Shown here: positions 1 to 9,480 of the stretch, piece by piece
How positions within the stretch are numbered: position 1 is the stretch's first letter
How the letters are laid out: the number at the start of each line of letters is the position of its first letter
Source of the DNA: Bedellia somnulentella
Lineage: Eukaryota; Arthropoda; Insecta; Lepidoptera; Bedelliidae
Assembly: GCA_963576735.1 (NCBI GenBank)
Contig: OY755196.1
Span: forward strand, 5,375,912-5,439,911
Direction of reading: 5' to 3'
Length of the DNA: 64,000 nucleotides
The notes under the pieces: generated by a model
Told to the model about the DNA's origin: nothing
Databases searched by the model: none
What the model saw: the letters and a program-made list of their open reading frames with translations, nothing else
Made by a program: the position numbers and the translations under genes

Positions 1-69
1 GAACTTGCACAAGTAGGACTTCATAAAGTTACGGGATGGCTTAAAGAAAATCTGTTGAAAATTGATTAG
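1..69 (+). pseudogene. Fragment of LINE reverse transcriptase (palm/thumb region)
   Basis: The first 22 codons read as the helix after the catalytic palm of Jockey/CR1-type reverse transcriptases (pattern V..WL.EN.L.I.), ending in a stop at 67-69. The same motif type is seen in the other LINE ORF2s of this window. It is cut by the window edge and by the stop. The family cannot be assigned from so short a piece. Confidence 0.4.
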
Positions 70-309
70 GAAATGTACAGAATAAATAAATGTACCGTTT
101 TTTTTATGAATATTGTAAGATCCATGCGATACAGGCAACGCGTACTGCGTGGATCACCGTACCACTCTTTTTTTTTCATGATGTGACCGAGACCAAGGAA
201 GAAGATACTGTTGTGATTACTGCCGAATGGGTTACAAAGAGACCTGATATTTTCAGCTTTTAAAGAACTTAGCTGTTGGGGTCAGGCATGGCATGGAATA
301 GCATGAAAT

Positions 310-664
310 CTGAGAGACAACAGTCAAATTTCAATACTAAAATACTGATTGTGAAAGTAAATACATCTTTTGTGGGTTTATGTGTAAAGATGTATAATAA
401 AATACCTGAGGACATTTTAAGTTTTATCTGAAACCAGCAGTAGTTAAAAGAAATCTTAGTTTGACCGCCTATTAATGCTAATGATTACATTAATGATAAA
501 ATGGCTTGATGTTATCAGGGCTCTGTGCAGGATATTTCCGGGCTAACACCAAAATTGTAATGGACGTAAAACAGACGTGTGTTGATAAGTGTTTTACGGG
601 TTCTTCCCTCAACAAAACAGTTTCTGAATCCGGAATAGAAGTATATTTTAACTTAATGTTAAGT
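310..664 (+). mobile_element. 5'-truncated Jockey-superfamily LINE, 3' end
   Basis: This stretch is a diverged copy of 53025-53375, the end of ORF2 and start of the 3' UTR of the LINE described below at 47.5-53.5 kb. Shared landmarks are the reading KMYNKIPED, the block encoding the end of ORF2 (VSGLTPKL) and the following 3' UTR. Several indels break the frame, so it is a dead fragment. It shows that this LINE family has more than one copy in the neighbourhood. Confidence 0.8.
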
Positions 665-1678
665 TCCAATTTTGAGGCCGCAATATGCCGCCAAAAGTTC
701 ATAAACCGACAGCAACCAGGCTTGGTACGCGCAATAAGGAAAAAATAGTTTAGGTTTCTGAACTAGTATATTATATGCTGCCAAATATCCCCACGATGAT
801 GATTCTGTATAAAAGTACCATACAATTCACGCTTATTTCATATAATATTTGTTGAATAAAACGACAACGACAGTGACACGAGACCAGGAACAAAATAGTT
901 TTGGGCTCTTTTAAATGCTTGACAGATTAGCTGAATTGACTTAACGATGTCATAAAATAAACATATTTAGTCCCGTTACCACGTAAAGATGGAGGATGGA
1001 TGGCATAAAAAACCTGGACCTAATACTAATATAGGTCAGTTGAATTTAAGGTGTAGGGATGATGTACACAAAAATCATCACGGTGTTTCTTCCACTTCAG
1101 TTAAAACACTGCGAGGTGTATTAAATGATTGTCCGTAAAATAAAACGTTCTTTGCTTTGGATGCTTAGCCATCGGATGCAGATATTAGTGACGCATGCAT
1201 ACTCAAAATAAGCCATTTTTATAAATTAAAATCTGATCAGTCAATGCGGGATGGATTGGAGTCCCTAGGTGATGAAATGGCTGTAAGGAATTATATTAAC
1301 AGCGATACTTATAAAATGATTTCGTTCATGTATTGCTACACTTTCTGTGTTAAAAATATTTTCAACTAACTTATATCCATATAAACCTTTGCCTTACGAC
1401 TTGGAAAATTGTAATTCTTTGCCAGAATTGGTAGCAGGTACAAACGTTAGCGCCTTGCATTTGTTAGGTTATTTATTATATTAACTAGTGTATTCTATAA
1501 ATATTTAATAGAAGACCTTTACCACACAATAATTTTAAAAAAGTTGTCAACTCGCAATTAATGATACTGTTACTAGATTGTAAGATCTTAAGGATGTTAC
1601 TTATCATGTAGTGTTACATATCTGTAGTGTAATGCAAAAAATAAATAAATGACAAGAAAAACACAAAATTTCACAATT
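665..1678. other. No gene recognised
   Basis: AT-rich sequence with scattered stops in all frames. I see no protein motif, repeat array or RNA gene. On the minus strand it is downstream of the secreted-protein gene; an AATAAA is present on the minus strand at 1472-1477, and an ATTAAA overlaps that gene's stop codon, so part of this may be its 3' UTR. Confidence 0.4.
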
Positions 1679-2788
1679 TTAATCAAAAATGCCTTTGCTA
1701 TTTCCAGTAGAATCGTCTTCGTCACAATCTTGACTATAACTGTTACTATCCCTATCACTGTAGCTGCCACTGCTACTATAGTCATCTCCGCTGACACTTT
1801 CACAAGTAATTTTCGATCTATATTTGGATTTAGGTTTCGAATGTTTCTTCTTTTTTCCTTTGAATTTAAGCAGGAACTTACCGGATGTCCTACCAACAAT
1901 ATCATTTTCTAGATTCGACACTAATGTTGGTGTTTTTTTGCCCGCCAAAATTTGTAGCAATGGACTCTCAAGAGTAATTCGTGGAAATTTGTGAAAAACA
2001 ACAAAGTTCCGGTGTTTGTCGAGTTTAGAAAACCTGGGTTGGTTATGATGATGCTGATGGTGATGACTTTTTCCCCTATATTTGGCACCCTTAAGGTAAA
2101 AAGATTGTAAAAATGGCAGTCTTCCATTATTTTTCTGGGGTTTGTCTGGGTGAATAATTTTCTCAATCGTCTTCATCAACTCATTTTGGTCAATATTCAA
2201 AAACTGAAACAAATAATTTCGCATATTTATATTATACTTCCAATAAGTTAACCAAATTCAGCTGATAAGTTTCAGAAAAGTTCTTTCTGACTATAATACA
2301 TAAGATAAAACCATATGCTAAAATAGGATATTGCTAGAAATGGGTATAAAATTCACTACGTCAGTCACAGATACATTTTTAGATATATTGTTGGAGAAGT
2401 AATCATTCTGAATATTAGGTGACCACAAAGGTCTTAGAAATGTGTGTGCATCAGTCTTATTATAAGCAATAATTATTGATTATAATCCAATGGTTAGTTT
2501 AGTGACAGCAGTGATCGTTATAGACTCTACAGTATGATCATCAGAATGTCGGACCTCCTTATAATTTACTTACTCTGCGATGTAGCTATCGCTCCAATGC
2601 TTGTGAGCCCTAAATGCCACTTGTTTCATGGATGGAGTTCTCCGCTTCGCTTTCTAAGTTGGCAACTGTGTGAGTTTACTCGTTACATACCGTTTATCTA
2701 TATATCAAAATAAATAAAATTTTCACCCAGAATACCTCACCTGTGCTGTAGCCACTGAAACCAAACTAATAATGATGATAAACCGCAT
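1679..2788 (-). CDS. Two-exon gene for a small secreted His/Ser/Lys-rich protein, unknown function
   Basis: Exon 1 (2788-2741) encodes the 16-residue start MRFIIIISLVSVATAQ, a typical signal peptide, followed directly by a GTGAGG donor at 2740. Exon 2 (2203-1679) starts after a TTTGTTTCAG acceptor whose AG is at 2205-2204. Both junctions are phase 0 and the spliced frame stays open for about 190 residues to a TAA. The mature protein has a basic first half with a His cluster (HHHQHHHNQ near residue 60), a Lys-rich stretch (GKKKKHSKPKSK), then an acidic Ser/Asp-rich tail with two cysteines. A TATA box lies about 55 bp upstream of the ATG. No transposon motif is present. I do not recognise the family; the bipartite basic/acidic secreted layout is all that can be said. 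The first exon is easy to miss because it is short. Confidence 0.6.
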
Positions 2789-2841
2789 TGATGCAACAAT
2801 CATGCAATATAAGAAAACTATCCAGTCTAACCAATCACTAT

Positions 2842-2849
2842 CTTTTATA
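2842..2849 (-). promoter_or_regulatory. TATA box of the secreted-protein gene
   Basis: TATAAAAG on the minus strand, 54 bp before the ATG at 2788. That spacing would place transcription start near 2815 and give a 5' UTR of roughly 25-30 nt, which is normal for short secreted insect genes. Confidence 0.5.
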
Positions 2850-3085
2850 CCAATTTAGTCACAGTTAATGATAAACATTAACTAATCACAACTACATGTT
2901 TTTAAATAGCTTGCTGTAATTAAGTGGTAAGTTTGAAATAAGTAAACGGGTACAAAAAATTACTTTCTTACACTTCCATGAGTTACAATTTTAGAAACAA
3001 AAAATAGATAACCCGCCTTTTATACGTTTTTACAATGCTGGAGAACTATTTTGCTAATAGATTTAATGATTTGTGATTATGTCAA

Positions 3086-4280
3086 ACATACATACATACA
3101 TATTCTCACGCCGTTAGTTCCCATTGGGGTAGACAGAGACTATCGATCGCCACTTTGTACGATCCTGGCAAACCTCTCTGGCTTCGTTTACATCCATCAA
3201 TCCTTTCATACATGCTCTTTTATTCTTCATACTGCGGACACCTGTCTTTTTGAGCACATTTTCTATTTGATCCAAATGTGTCCTCCAAAGTCGTCCTCTA
3301 CTAACATTACCTTCCACATTGGCTCTATATATCTCTTTCACCAATTTACTGTCAACATTCCTTTTTCTATCTTTCTTACAATATCATCTTTTACACCACA
3401 CCTTTCACGAATCACATCATACCTTTCACGAATCACATCATTCCTCACACGATCACATAACCTTACATTACACACTTTTCTGAGGGATCTAATTTCTACT
3501 GCATTCACTCTACTTTCATGCTTCTTCTGCCACACCCAACATTCACTGCCATACATAAGCGTAGGAACGAGGACAGCATCATGCACAGCCATTCGGGCCT
3601 TTTCAGACACCGACTGACTAGAAATTAGACTATCCAGTGCTCCATTTACCGCATTACCCTTTTTCACTCTTCTCTCGATATCTTCATCACACTTTCCATC
3701 CCTAGTAAACAAACTTCCAAATATACAAACTCTTTCACTTGTTCCACTTTCTTACCATTAATCTCAATCACGCATTCGGTCATATTCACCTCTCTCTCAA
3801 AAACCATAGTTTTTGTTTTATCCACATTCACCCTCATTCCCTTTTTTTCAAACGACGCACATGCAATATTCATCATCTCTTGCAGCTCTTCCACCGATGA
3901 TGCAAGGAGCACTTGATCGTCGGCATATAAGAGGCATTTAATGATGAATCCATCCATTCTCAATCCATAATCACTTTCACGCAACTCTGTTAATCAGTCA
4001 TCCATGAACAAATTGAAGAGCCACGGGGAAGCTATACAACCCTGTCGGACACCCCGAGAGATCCCGAACTTGGATAACACCTTCCATAAACACTTTCTTA
4101 CCACCCTATCATACGCCTTCTCTAAATCAATGAAAGAGCAATACACCTTTCGGTCCTTAGCTAAGAACTTTTTGGTGATGCTCCTTAGAGAGAAGATTTG
4201 ATCCATACATCCTATTCCTTTCCTAAATCCTGCTTGCACATCCCATATTTTCTCATCAGTTTTATTCATCACTCTTTCCG
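3086..4280 (-). pseudogene. Decayed RTE-like LINE copy (RT domain to 3' tail)
   Basis: Reverse-strand copy of the 3' part of the RTE-like element at 16745-20150. It starts inside the RT domain (QAGFRKG), includes the YADD catalytic box, the C-terminal region and the same 3' end, with a tail reading (TATG)n on the minus strand at 3086-3100. The frame is broken several times: a 31-codon deletion between FG and ISRGV near 4068, an extra base near 3712, a 20-bp tandem duplication near 3412-3440 (VIRER repeated) and a deletion near 3350. It is 5'-truncated and dead. Most residues still match the near-intact copy, so the family amplified repeatedly. Confidence 0.9.
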
Positions 4281-4302
4281 ATCACTTGCTCCAATAACCA
4301 CT

Positions 4303-5400
4303 TCACGATTCTGAACTAGATGCGATAACATTTTAAAACTAGGTTTATTTGATAGGCTTTTTAAGAAAAGCTATGCTGATCAATTGTATTGCCGATCTTC
4401 ATATAGCCAAAGAGCTATGAACGCAGTAGAGCGGAAATTTGAACAAATTTCTTCTATGAACAATATTCGGTCGCCTCTCACAACTAAACGAGTCGCGGTA
4501 ACACTTTGACACTTAGTAATTCAGATAGCCTAGATTATAGGCTTTCCAGAAAAAATATTCTCATCAATAGTATTGCCGTTCTTCATATAGCCAAAATGGC
4601 ATGAATGCAGTGAGGCGAAGATTTGTTGAATTTCTTCTATCAACAATATTCGATCGCCTCTCACAACTAAACGAGTCCCGGTAACACTTTGACCCTAAAT
4701 TTTTTAGATGGCCTAGATTATAGGCTTTACAGAAAGTATATGTTTTTTAATAGTATTGCCGATCTTCTTATAGTTAGAGAGGCATGAATGCAGTGGGGCG
4801 AAGATTTGTTAAATTTCAACTATCAACAATATTCGATCGCCTCTCACAACTGAACGAGTCCCGGTAACACTTCAAAACTAGGTAATTCAGATAGCCTAGA
4901 TTATAGGCTTTACAGAAAAACTATACTCATCAATAGTATTGCCGTTCTTCATATAGCTAGAGTGGCATGAATGCAGTGGGGCGAAGATTTGTTGAATTTC
5001 TTCTATCAACAATATTCGATCGCCTCTCACAACTAAACAAGTCCCGGTAACACTTTGACACTAGGTAATTCAGATAGCCTAGATTTTAGGCTTCACAGAA
5101 AAACTATATTTATTAATAGTATTGCCGTTCTTCATATAGCCAGAGAGGCATGAATGCAGTGGGGCGAAGATTTGTTGAATTTCTTCTATCAACAATATTC
5201 GATTGCCTCTCACAACTGAACGAGTCCCGGTAACACTTTGAAACTAGGTAATTCAGATAGTCTTGATTATAGGCTTTACAGAAAAACTATACTCATCAAT
5301 AGTATTGCCGTTCTTTATATAGCCAGAGAGGCATGAATACAGTGGGGCGAAGATTTGTTGAATTTCTTCTATCAACAATATTCGATCGCCTCTCACAACT
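4303..5400. repeat. 183-bp tandem satellite, six units
   Basis: The landmark TCGCCTCTCA recurs at 4471, 4654, 4837, 5020, 5203 (one mismatch) and 5386, an exact 183-bp step every time. Each unit contains GAGTCCCGGTAACACTTTGA, a TAGCCTAGATTATAGGCTTT block, ATAGTATTGCCGTTCTTCATA and GGGGCGAAGATTTGTTGAA. The first unit is the most diverged. No coding frame runs through it. The array abuts the truncated 5' side of the RTE-like copy. A related piece lies in the opposite orientation at 40681-41105. Confidence 0.95.
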
Positions 5401-5602
5401 ATTTGAACGTGATTCGTTGTTTGAACAAATTTTCTTCAACTTTCACCATTTCTGTTAGCATTATTAGTGTTTTGAACACAACAAGAGAAATGTGAAATGT
5501 CTTGACTTAGATAAAATCAAAACAATAATAAATCATAACAATTTCGCCGTACTGAAAATTTCACCAAGAAGAAATGATTCCCCTATATATATAAAAATAT
5601 GT

Positions 5603-5620
5603 TAGATAGATAGATAGATA
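5603..5620 (-). repeat. 3' microsatellite tail of the CR1 element
   Basis: (TAGA)n on the plus strand, TCTA repeats on the minus strand, about 10 nt after an AATAAA on the element's sense strand. Marks the 3' terminus of the CR1 element. Confidence 0.8.
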
Positions 5621-6155
5621 AAATCTTTATTCATGTTATCATAACAGTCACATAGTTACATACATTACAAGAAATATAAAAACAGGGTAAACATTTTCTA
5701 AAAAAAAACAATTAAAAAGTAACAAACAAAGTAGATATGTGCAAGGTATGTGTGCTATGGTAACACAAACTAGGCCATAACTCAGCATTTGTAAATGCTG
5801 TATAGCAAAAACACTGATTTTCAGGTATAGCCTAAAACACAAACTTTTAACAAAAAATAGTAATTGAGCATCTGCCATTGACGTGAAAAATATTTACAAA
5901 TATAAAACTTACGGTTAAAATAATCCTAAACAGAACAAAAATTCAATTGAAAATCCGGCTACAATTAAAACATACAGTATAATAGAGACATTTAAAAAAA
6001 TCAGAATAAAATTAAAACATACAATATAATTAATAAATATAAACAAATTTGAAAAAGAAGTTCACTAATCCATACCCTCTTTCACTGAAAGTTGACAACT
6101 GATTGTGCAAAGCATTTCGGTATATTTAACTTTTGTATTTGAAGTAAATGGGACT

Positions 6156-8957
6156 TCAGTAATTTTTTAAATTTAAATTTACTGGTAGATTCTCTAATGG
6201 GTTGAGGGATATTGTTCCAACACTTTGTAGCGTGATAGCGAAAGCCACGGTGCGATGAGGGTGTATTGCTAATGGTTCCAGTGTAGTACGGGTGGGATAG
6301 AACTCATGAAATTTAGAATACCTTATATTTTCAAACAGGTATTCAGGAGTTTTAAATTTAATGACATCATACATCAACGAAGCAGTATGAAGGCACCTGC
6401 GGGAGCTCATATTCAGTAACGATGAGTTATTGAGCAATGGTGATATATGGCTTCGTGGAGGTACATCGAAACAAAACCTATAGCAGGCATTTTGTACACG
6501 TTGTATCTGCCTCTCCGATGATGATAGAAGCCTAGGTCCATAAACGATATCAGCATAATTAAGTACTGATAGTATAACTGATTCACAAAGAGTTATACGG
6601 GCTCTTTCAGAGATGTAACTACGAATTTTGTACAAAATTTTCAGTCGGTAAAAGCAGTTTCTGATCAAATTGTCAACATGTTTTACAAAGCGCAATTCAC
6701 AGTCAAACTCAAGCCCTAGATTCCGAGTGACGTTTACTCGCTCTATATTTTGGTCTAAAATATTTATAACAGGTTCATGCGCTGTAATTTTAGTAATTTG
6801 TGATTTACTTCCCAATACCATAAATTTTGATTTCAGTGGATTAATCAGCAAAGCATTCTTTTCGCACCAATGAGATACACTATTTAGATCATTATTTAAG
6901 GCTTGAACTGAGTGTTCTATTTCATCAGGGATTACTGAAATATACAGCTGTACATCATCAGCATAAAAATGATAGTGACTATTCTCAATAGAATTAGCTA
7001 AGTCCGCTGTAAAAATAATAAATAATAATGGGCCTAATATCGATCCCTGTGGAACACCATGCAAGACAATTTTGGGTTCTGACACTACTTGCTTACCATC
7101 ACTTAACTGCAGCTTAACGGATTGAATCCGGTTTGAAAGGTAACTATCAAACCAGGTTATAGCCTTTGAGTCAACTCCATAATAAGTCAGTTTAGATAAG
7201 AGTAATGGTCGAGAAATGCAATCAAATGCTCTTGAGCAGTCAAGAAGAGTCAAAAGTGTTCCAAGGCCATGATCTTGGTCAGCCAATATATTGTCTGTGA
7301 CATCCAGTAACGCTGTAACTGTTCCTCGACCCCGGCGAAACCCTGACTGTAGCGACGGTAGAATATTATTACTCTCTATATATTTTACCAACTGTGTATA
7401 TATAGTTTTCTCCAGCACTTTTGACAGATATGGTAATATACTTATAGGCCTAAGATCTTTGTATTGTTTGGGATCACTATTTTTAGGTAAGGGATTAACC
7501 AAAGCAGTTTTGAAGAGAGTGGGTACAGATGATGAAGAAATGGAAAAATTTATGATCGCAGTAATTACTGAGAGTGAATAAGGTATAGTAAGTAAGATCA
7601 TTTCTCGGCTAATACCATCATTACCTATGGCGTTTGAAGGAATGGACTTTATAAGCTTAAGTACGTCATTTTCTGTAACCTGCTGTATGGTAAAAGACGA
7701 CTGACCAAACCTATGGTACTCAAAGTAAGTCATTTCTGATATCGGGACTGTTTTTAAGTTGGGGATATTTAAAAAGTGTTCATTTATTTTATTAGGGTCG
7801 GAAAGGAAATCTGGTAAAGTATGGGTAGAAGTGGCGTTAATTAGTATTTTATTTTTAACATTTCTCCAAAACGTTTTACTATTACTATCGTTACAGTTAA
7901 TTATATCTTTATAATAAGCTAATTTAGCCTCATGTATAGAGGTAATAACTAGATTCTTATTTATTTTATAACACTTTTTATGAAATTCGGTCTTAGACTT
8001 CTTATATTTTAAATGTGATTTATTGCGAGTCTCTATCATAGCCCTTATATCTCCAGTAATCCATGGCAAGGAATGTTGTTTTATACTGACGGATTTTATT
8101 GGAGCAAATTTATCAAACAATCCTAGGATGATACTATTAAACTTTTCCACCATTTCATCTATCGTTTGTGCTGTAAGAATATGATTCCAATCAATCACTT
8201 GCAATTCATTATTGAATGAATTAGAGTCTATGTTCTTAAGAGGCCTATACATAAATTTTTTAGGTAGTAATTTTGCTTTTCTTATTCCTACAGTTACACA
8301 AACCATCCTATGTCCAATAGAGCCGGTAACGTCTATGATTTCAATATCTGTTACTTGGCAGTTAGTCGACACTACATCTATTAAGGACTCGGTTTCCTCA
8401 GTAAAGTGAGTGGGTTTGGTGACCACCTGCCGTAAATCCATACTGTGGAAAAACTGATTGATTTTAATAGTTTTACCATCGTGTTCATCTAGCATGTTGA
8501 TATTAAAATCACCTAATAATATTACATAATCAAATTTTGAAAACGATGTGACACTTTCTGTTAGAGCGTCGATGAAAACGTCAGTACTGATCCACTGTGG
8601 TCTATATGCAGTACCTATTACAATCTTATAGCCGTTCGCTTTCATAGAAAGCCACATTTGCTCTATTCTATTATCTGTCACTCTATGGCGTGTTATAGAA
8701 AGCGATTGACTTACATAAAAACCAACCCCTCCCCCCCTGCCGCGACGCATGTGCTGCGGTCGAGGTGCCAGGATTAGGCGATACCCCGGCGGGGCGGGGG
8801 CGCGGCCCTCCTCTCCGGCCGGTAGCCAACTCTCATTTATAGCAATAACGTCAGGTTTACTCATATCCATGGCTATCAAAAAATCCTCATGCCCTGTATT
8901 CAGAGAACTTGCGTTAAATAACGCAAATTTCAAATTTTTAGTTTTATTTTGAGGCAT
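6156..8957 (-). CDS. CR1 ORF2: APE endonuclease and reverse transcriptase
   Basis: A 933-residue ORF2 polyprotein that would nick the target and copy element RNA at the nick. The N-terminal APE-type endonuclease shows NESWL (Glu42), GTAYRP, LLGDFNIN and SLIDVV; the last motif reads GSIGHRM, keeping His but lacking the usual Asp before it. The reverse transcriptase follows: GNDGIS, RPISILP, SGFRRGRGTV, DCSRAFD, GVPQGSILGPLLF and the catalytic YADD near residue 660, then the thumb and a C-terminal region typical of Jockey-superfamily proteins. The length is normal and there is no internal stop. A GC-rich patch near 8740-8820 (the PAPPGYRLILAPRP region) stands out from the AT-rich rest. The ATG at 8957 follows the ORF1 stop by about 520 nt because of a nested insertion. 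Confidence 0.92.
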   Translation of the reverse strand: MPQNKTKNLKFALFNASSLNTGHEDFLIAMDMSKPDVIAINESWLPAGEEGRAPAPPGYRLILAPRPQHMRRGRGGGVGFYVSQSLSITRHRVTDNRIEQMWLSMKANGYKIVIGTAYRPQWISTDVFIDALTESVTSFSKFDYVILLGDFNINMLDEHDGKTIKINQFFHSMDLRQVVTKPTHFTEETESLIDVVSTNCQVTDIEIIDVTGSIGHRMVCVTVGIRKAKLLPKKFMYRPLKNIDSNSFNNELQVIDWNHILTAQTIDEMVEKFNSIILGLFDKFAPIKSVSIKQHSLPWITGDIRAMIETRNKSHLKYKKSKTEFHKKCYKINKNLVITSIHEAKLAYYKDIINCNDSNSKTFWRNVKNKILINATSTHTLPDFLSDPNKINEHFLNIPNLKTVPISEMTYFEYHRFGQSSFTIQQVTENDVLKLIKSIPSNAIGNDGISREMILLTIPYSLSVITAIINFSISSSSVPTLFKTALVNPLPKNSDPKQYKDLRPISILPYLSKVLEKTIYTQLVKYIESNNILPSLQSGFRRGRGTVTALLDVTDNILADQDHGLGTLLTLLDCSRAFDCISRPLLLSKLTYYGVDSKAITWFDSYLSNRIQSVKLQLSDGKQVVSEPKIVLHGVPQGSILGPLLFIIFTADLANSIENSHYHFYADDVQLYISVIPDEIEHSVQALNNDLNSVSHWCEKNALLINPLKSKFMVLGSKSQITKITAHEPVINILDQNIERVNVTRNLGLEFDCELRFVKHVDNLIRNCFYRLKILYKIRSYISERARITLCESVILSVLNYADIVYGPRLLSSSERQIQRVQNACYRFCFDVPPRSHISPLLNNSSLLNMSSRRCLHTASLMYDVIKFKTPEYLFENIRYSKFHEFYPTRTTLEPLAIHPHRTVAFAITLQSVGTISLNPLENLPVNLNLKNY

Positions 8958-9093
8958 CTAGATAGCATTAGAATGTAAGCAAAAATAATAAAGTATAAAC
9001 AAAACAACAAAAAGCCAATTAAATAGATAATGCTTATTATAAATGAAGCATTTGAGAATTGAATCAGAAAGGGCTACATTTAACTTCTTATTT

Positions 9094-9480
9094 AAAAATA
9101 AGAATTTAAAATAAACATATAACCTATATTTTAACGCAATAAAAATTAAAAGCTGTAAATGTATAAACAAACCAAATTCAAATATGACACTACTTTAAAA
9201 TTTAATTGAATTGAATTGAATTGAATCAGATAAGACTATCTTTATTCGGTAAAAACAAAACCATACAATAATACTATTAGGTTTAACTCTATTATGAAGA
9301 AAACGTATAAGATTAAACCGCGTATTGTTTGTGTTACCATAATACACACAGAAAGTAAATATACAATGTCTTGGGTACAAAAATAAGAACTTAAAATAAA
9401 CATATAACCTATATTTTAACGCAATAAAAATTAAAAGCTGCAAGTGTATAAACAAATGAAATTCAAATATGACACTACTT
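9094..9480. repeat. 102-bp direct repeats flanking a 183-bp insertion
   Basis: 9094-9195 and 9379-9480 are direct repeats of the same length (102 bp) with about five mismatches. Both contain the block ending ATGACACTACTT. They bracket 9196-9378. The repeat lies in the CR1 spacer just after the ORF1 stop. Either it is an exceptionally long target-site duplication or a local duplication that came with the insertion. Confidence 0.85.
9196..9378 (-). mobile_element. 5'-truncated CR1-like tail nested in the CR1 spacer
   Basis: On the minus strand this 183-bp piece ends with CGAATAAAGATAGTC, then TTCAATTCAATTCAATTC repeats, the AATAAA-plus-microsatellite end seen on the other CR1-like 3' ends in the window but with a different repeat unit. 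No coding remains. Confidence 0.6.

Noticed and set aside
1649..1912. Plus-strand frame rich in Thr/Ile/Val
   Set aside because: Antisense of the secreted-protein exon 2. The spliced minus-strand model with signal peptide, donor, acceptor and TATA box is much better supported.
4303..5400. CRISPR array, because of regularly spaced repeats
   Set aside because: The whole 183-bp unit is repeated with no unique spacers, and the context is eukaryotic. It is a tandem satellite.
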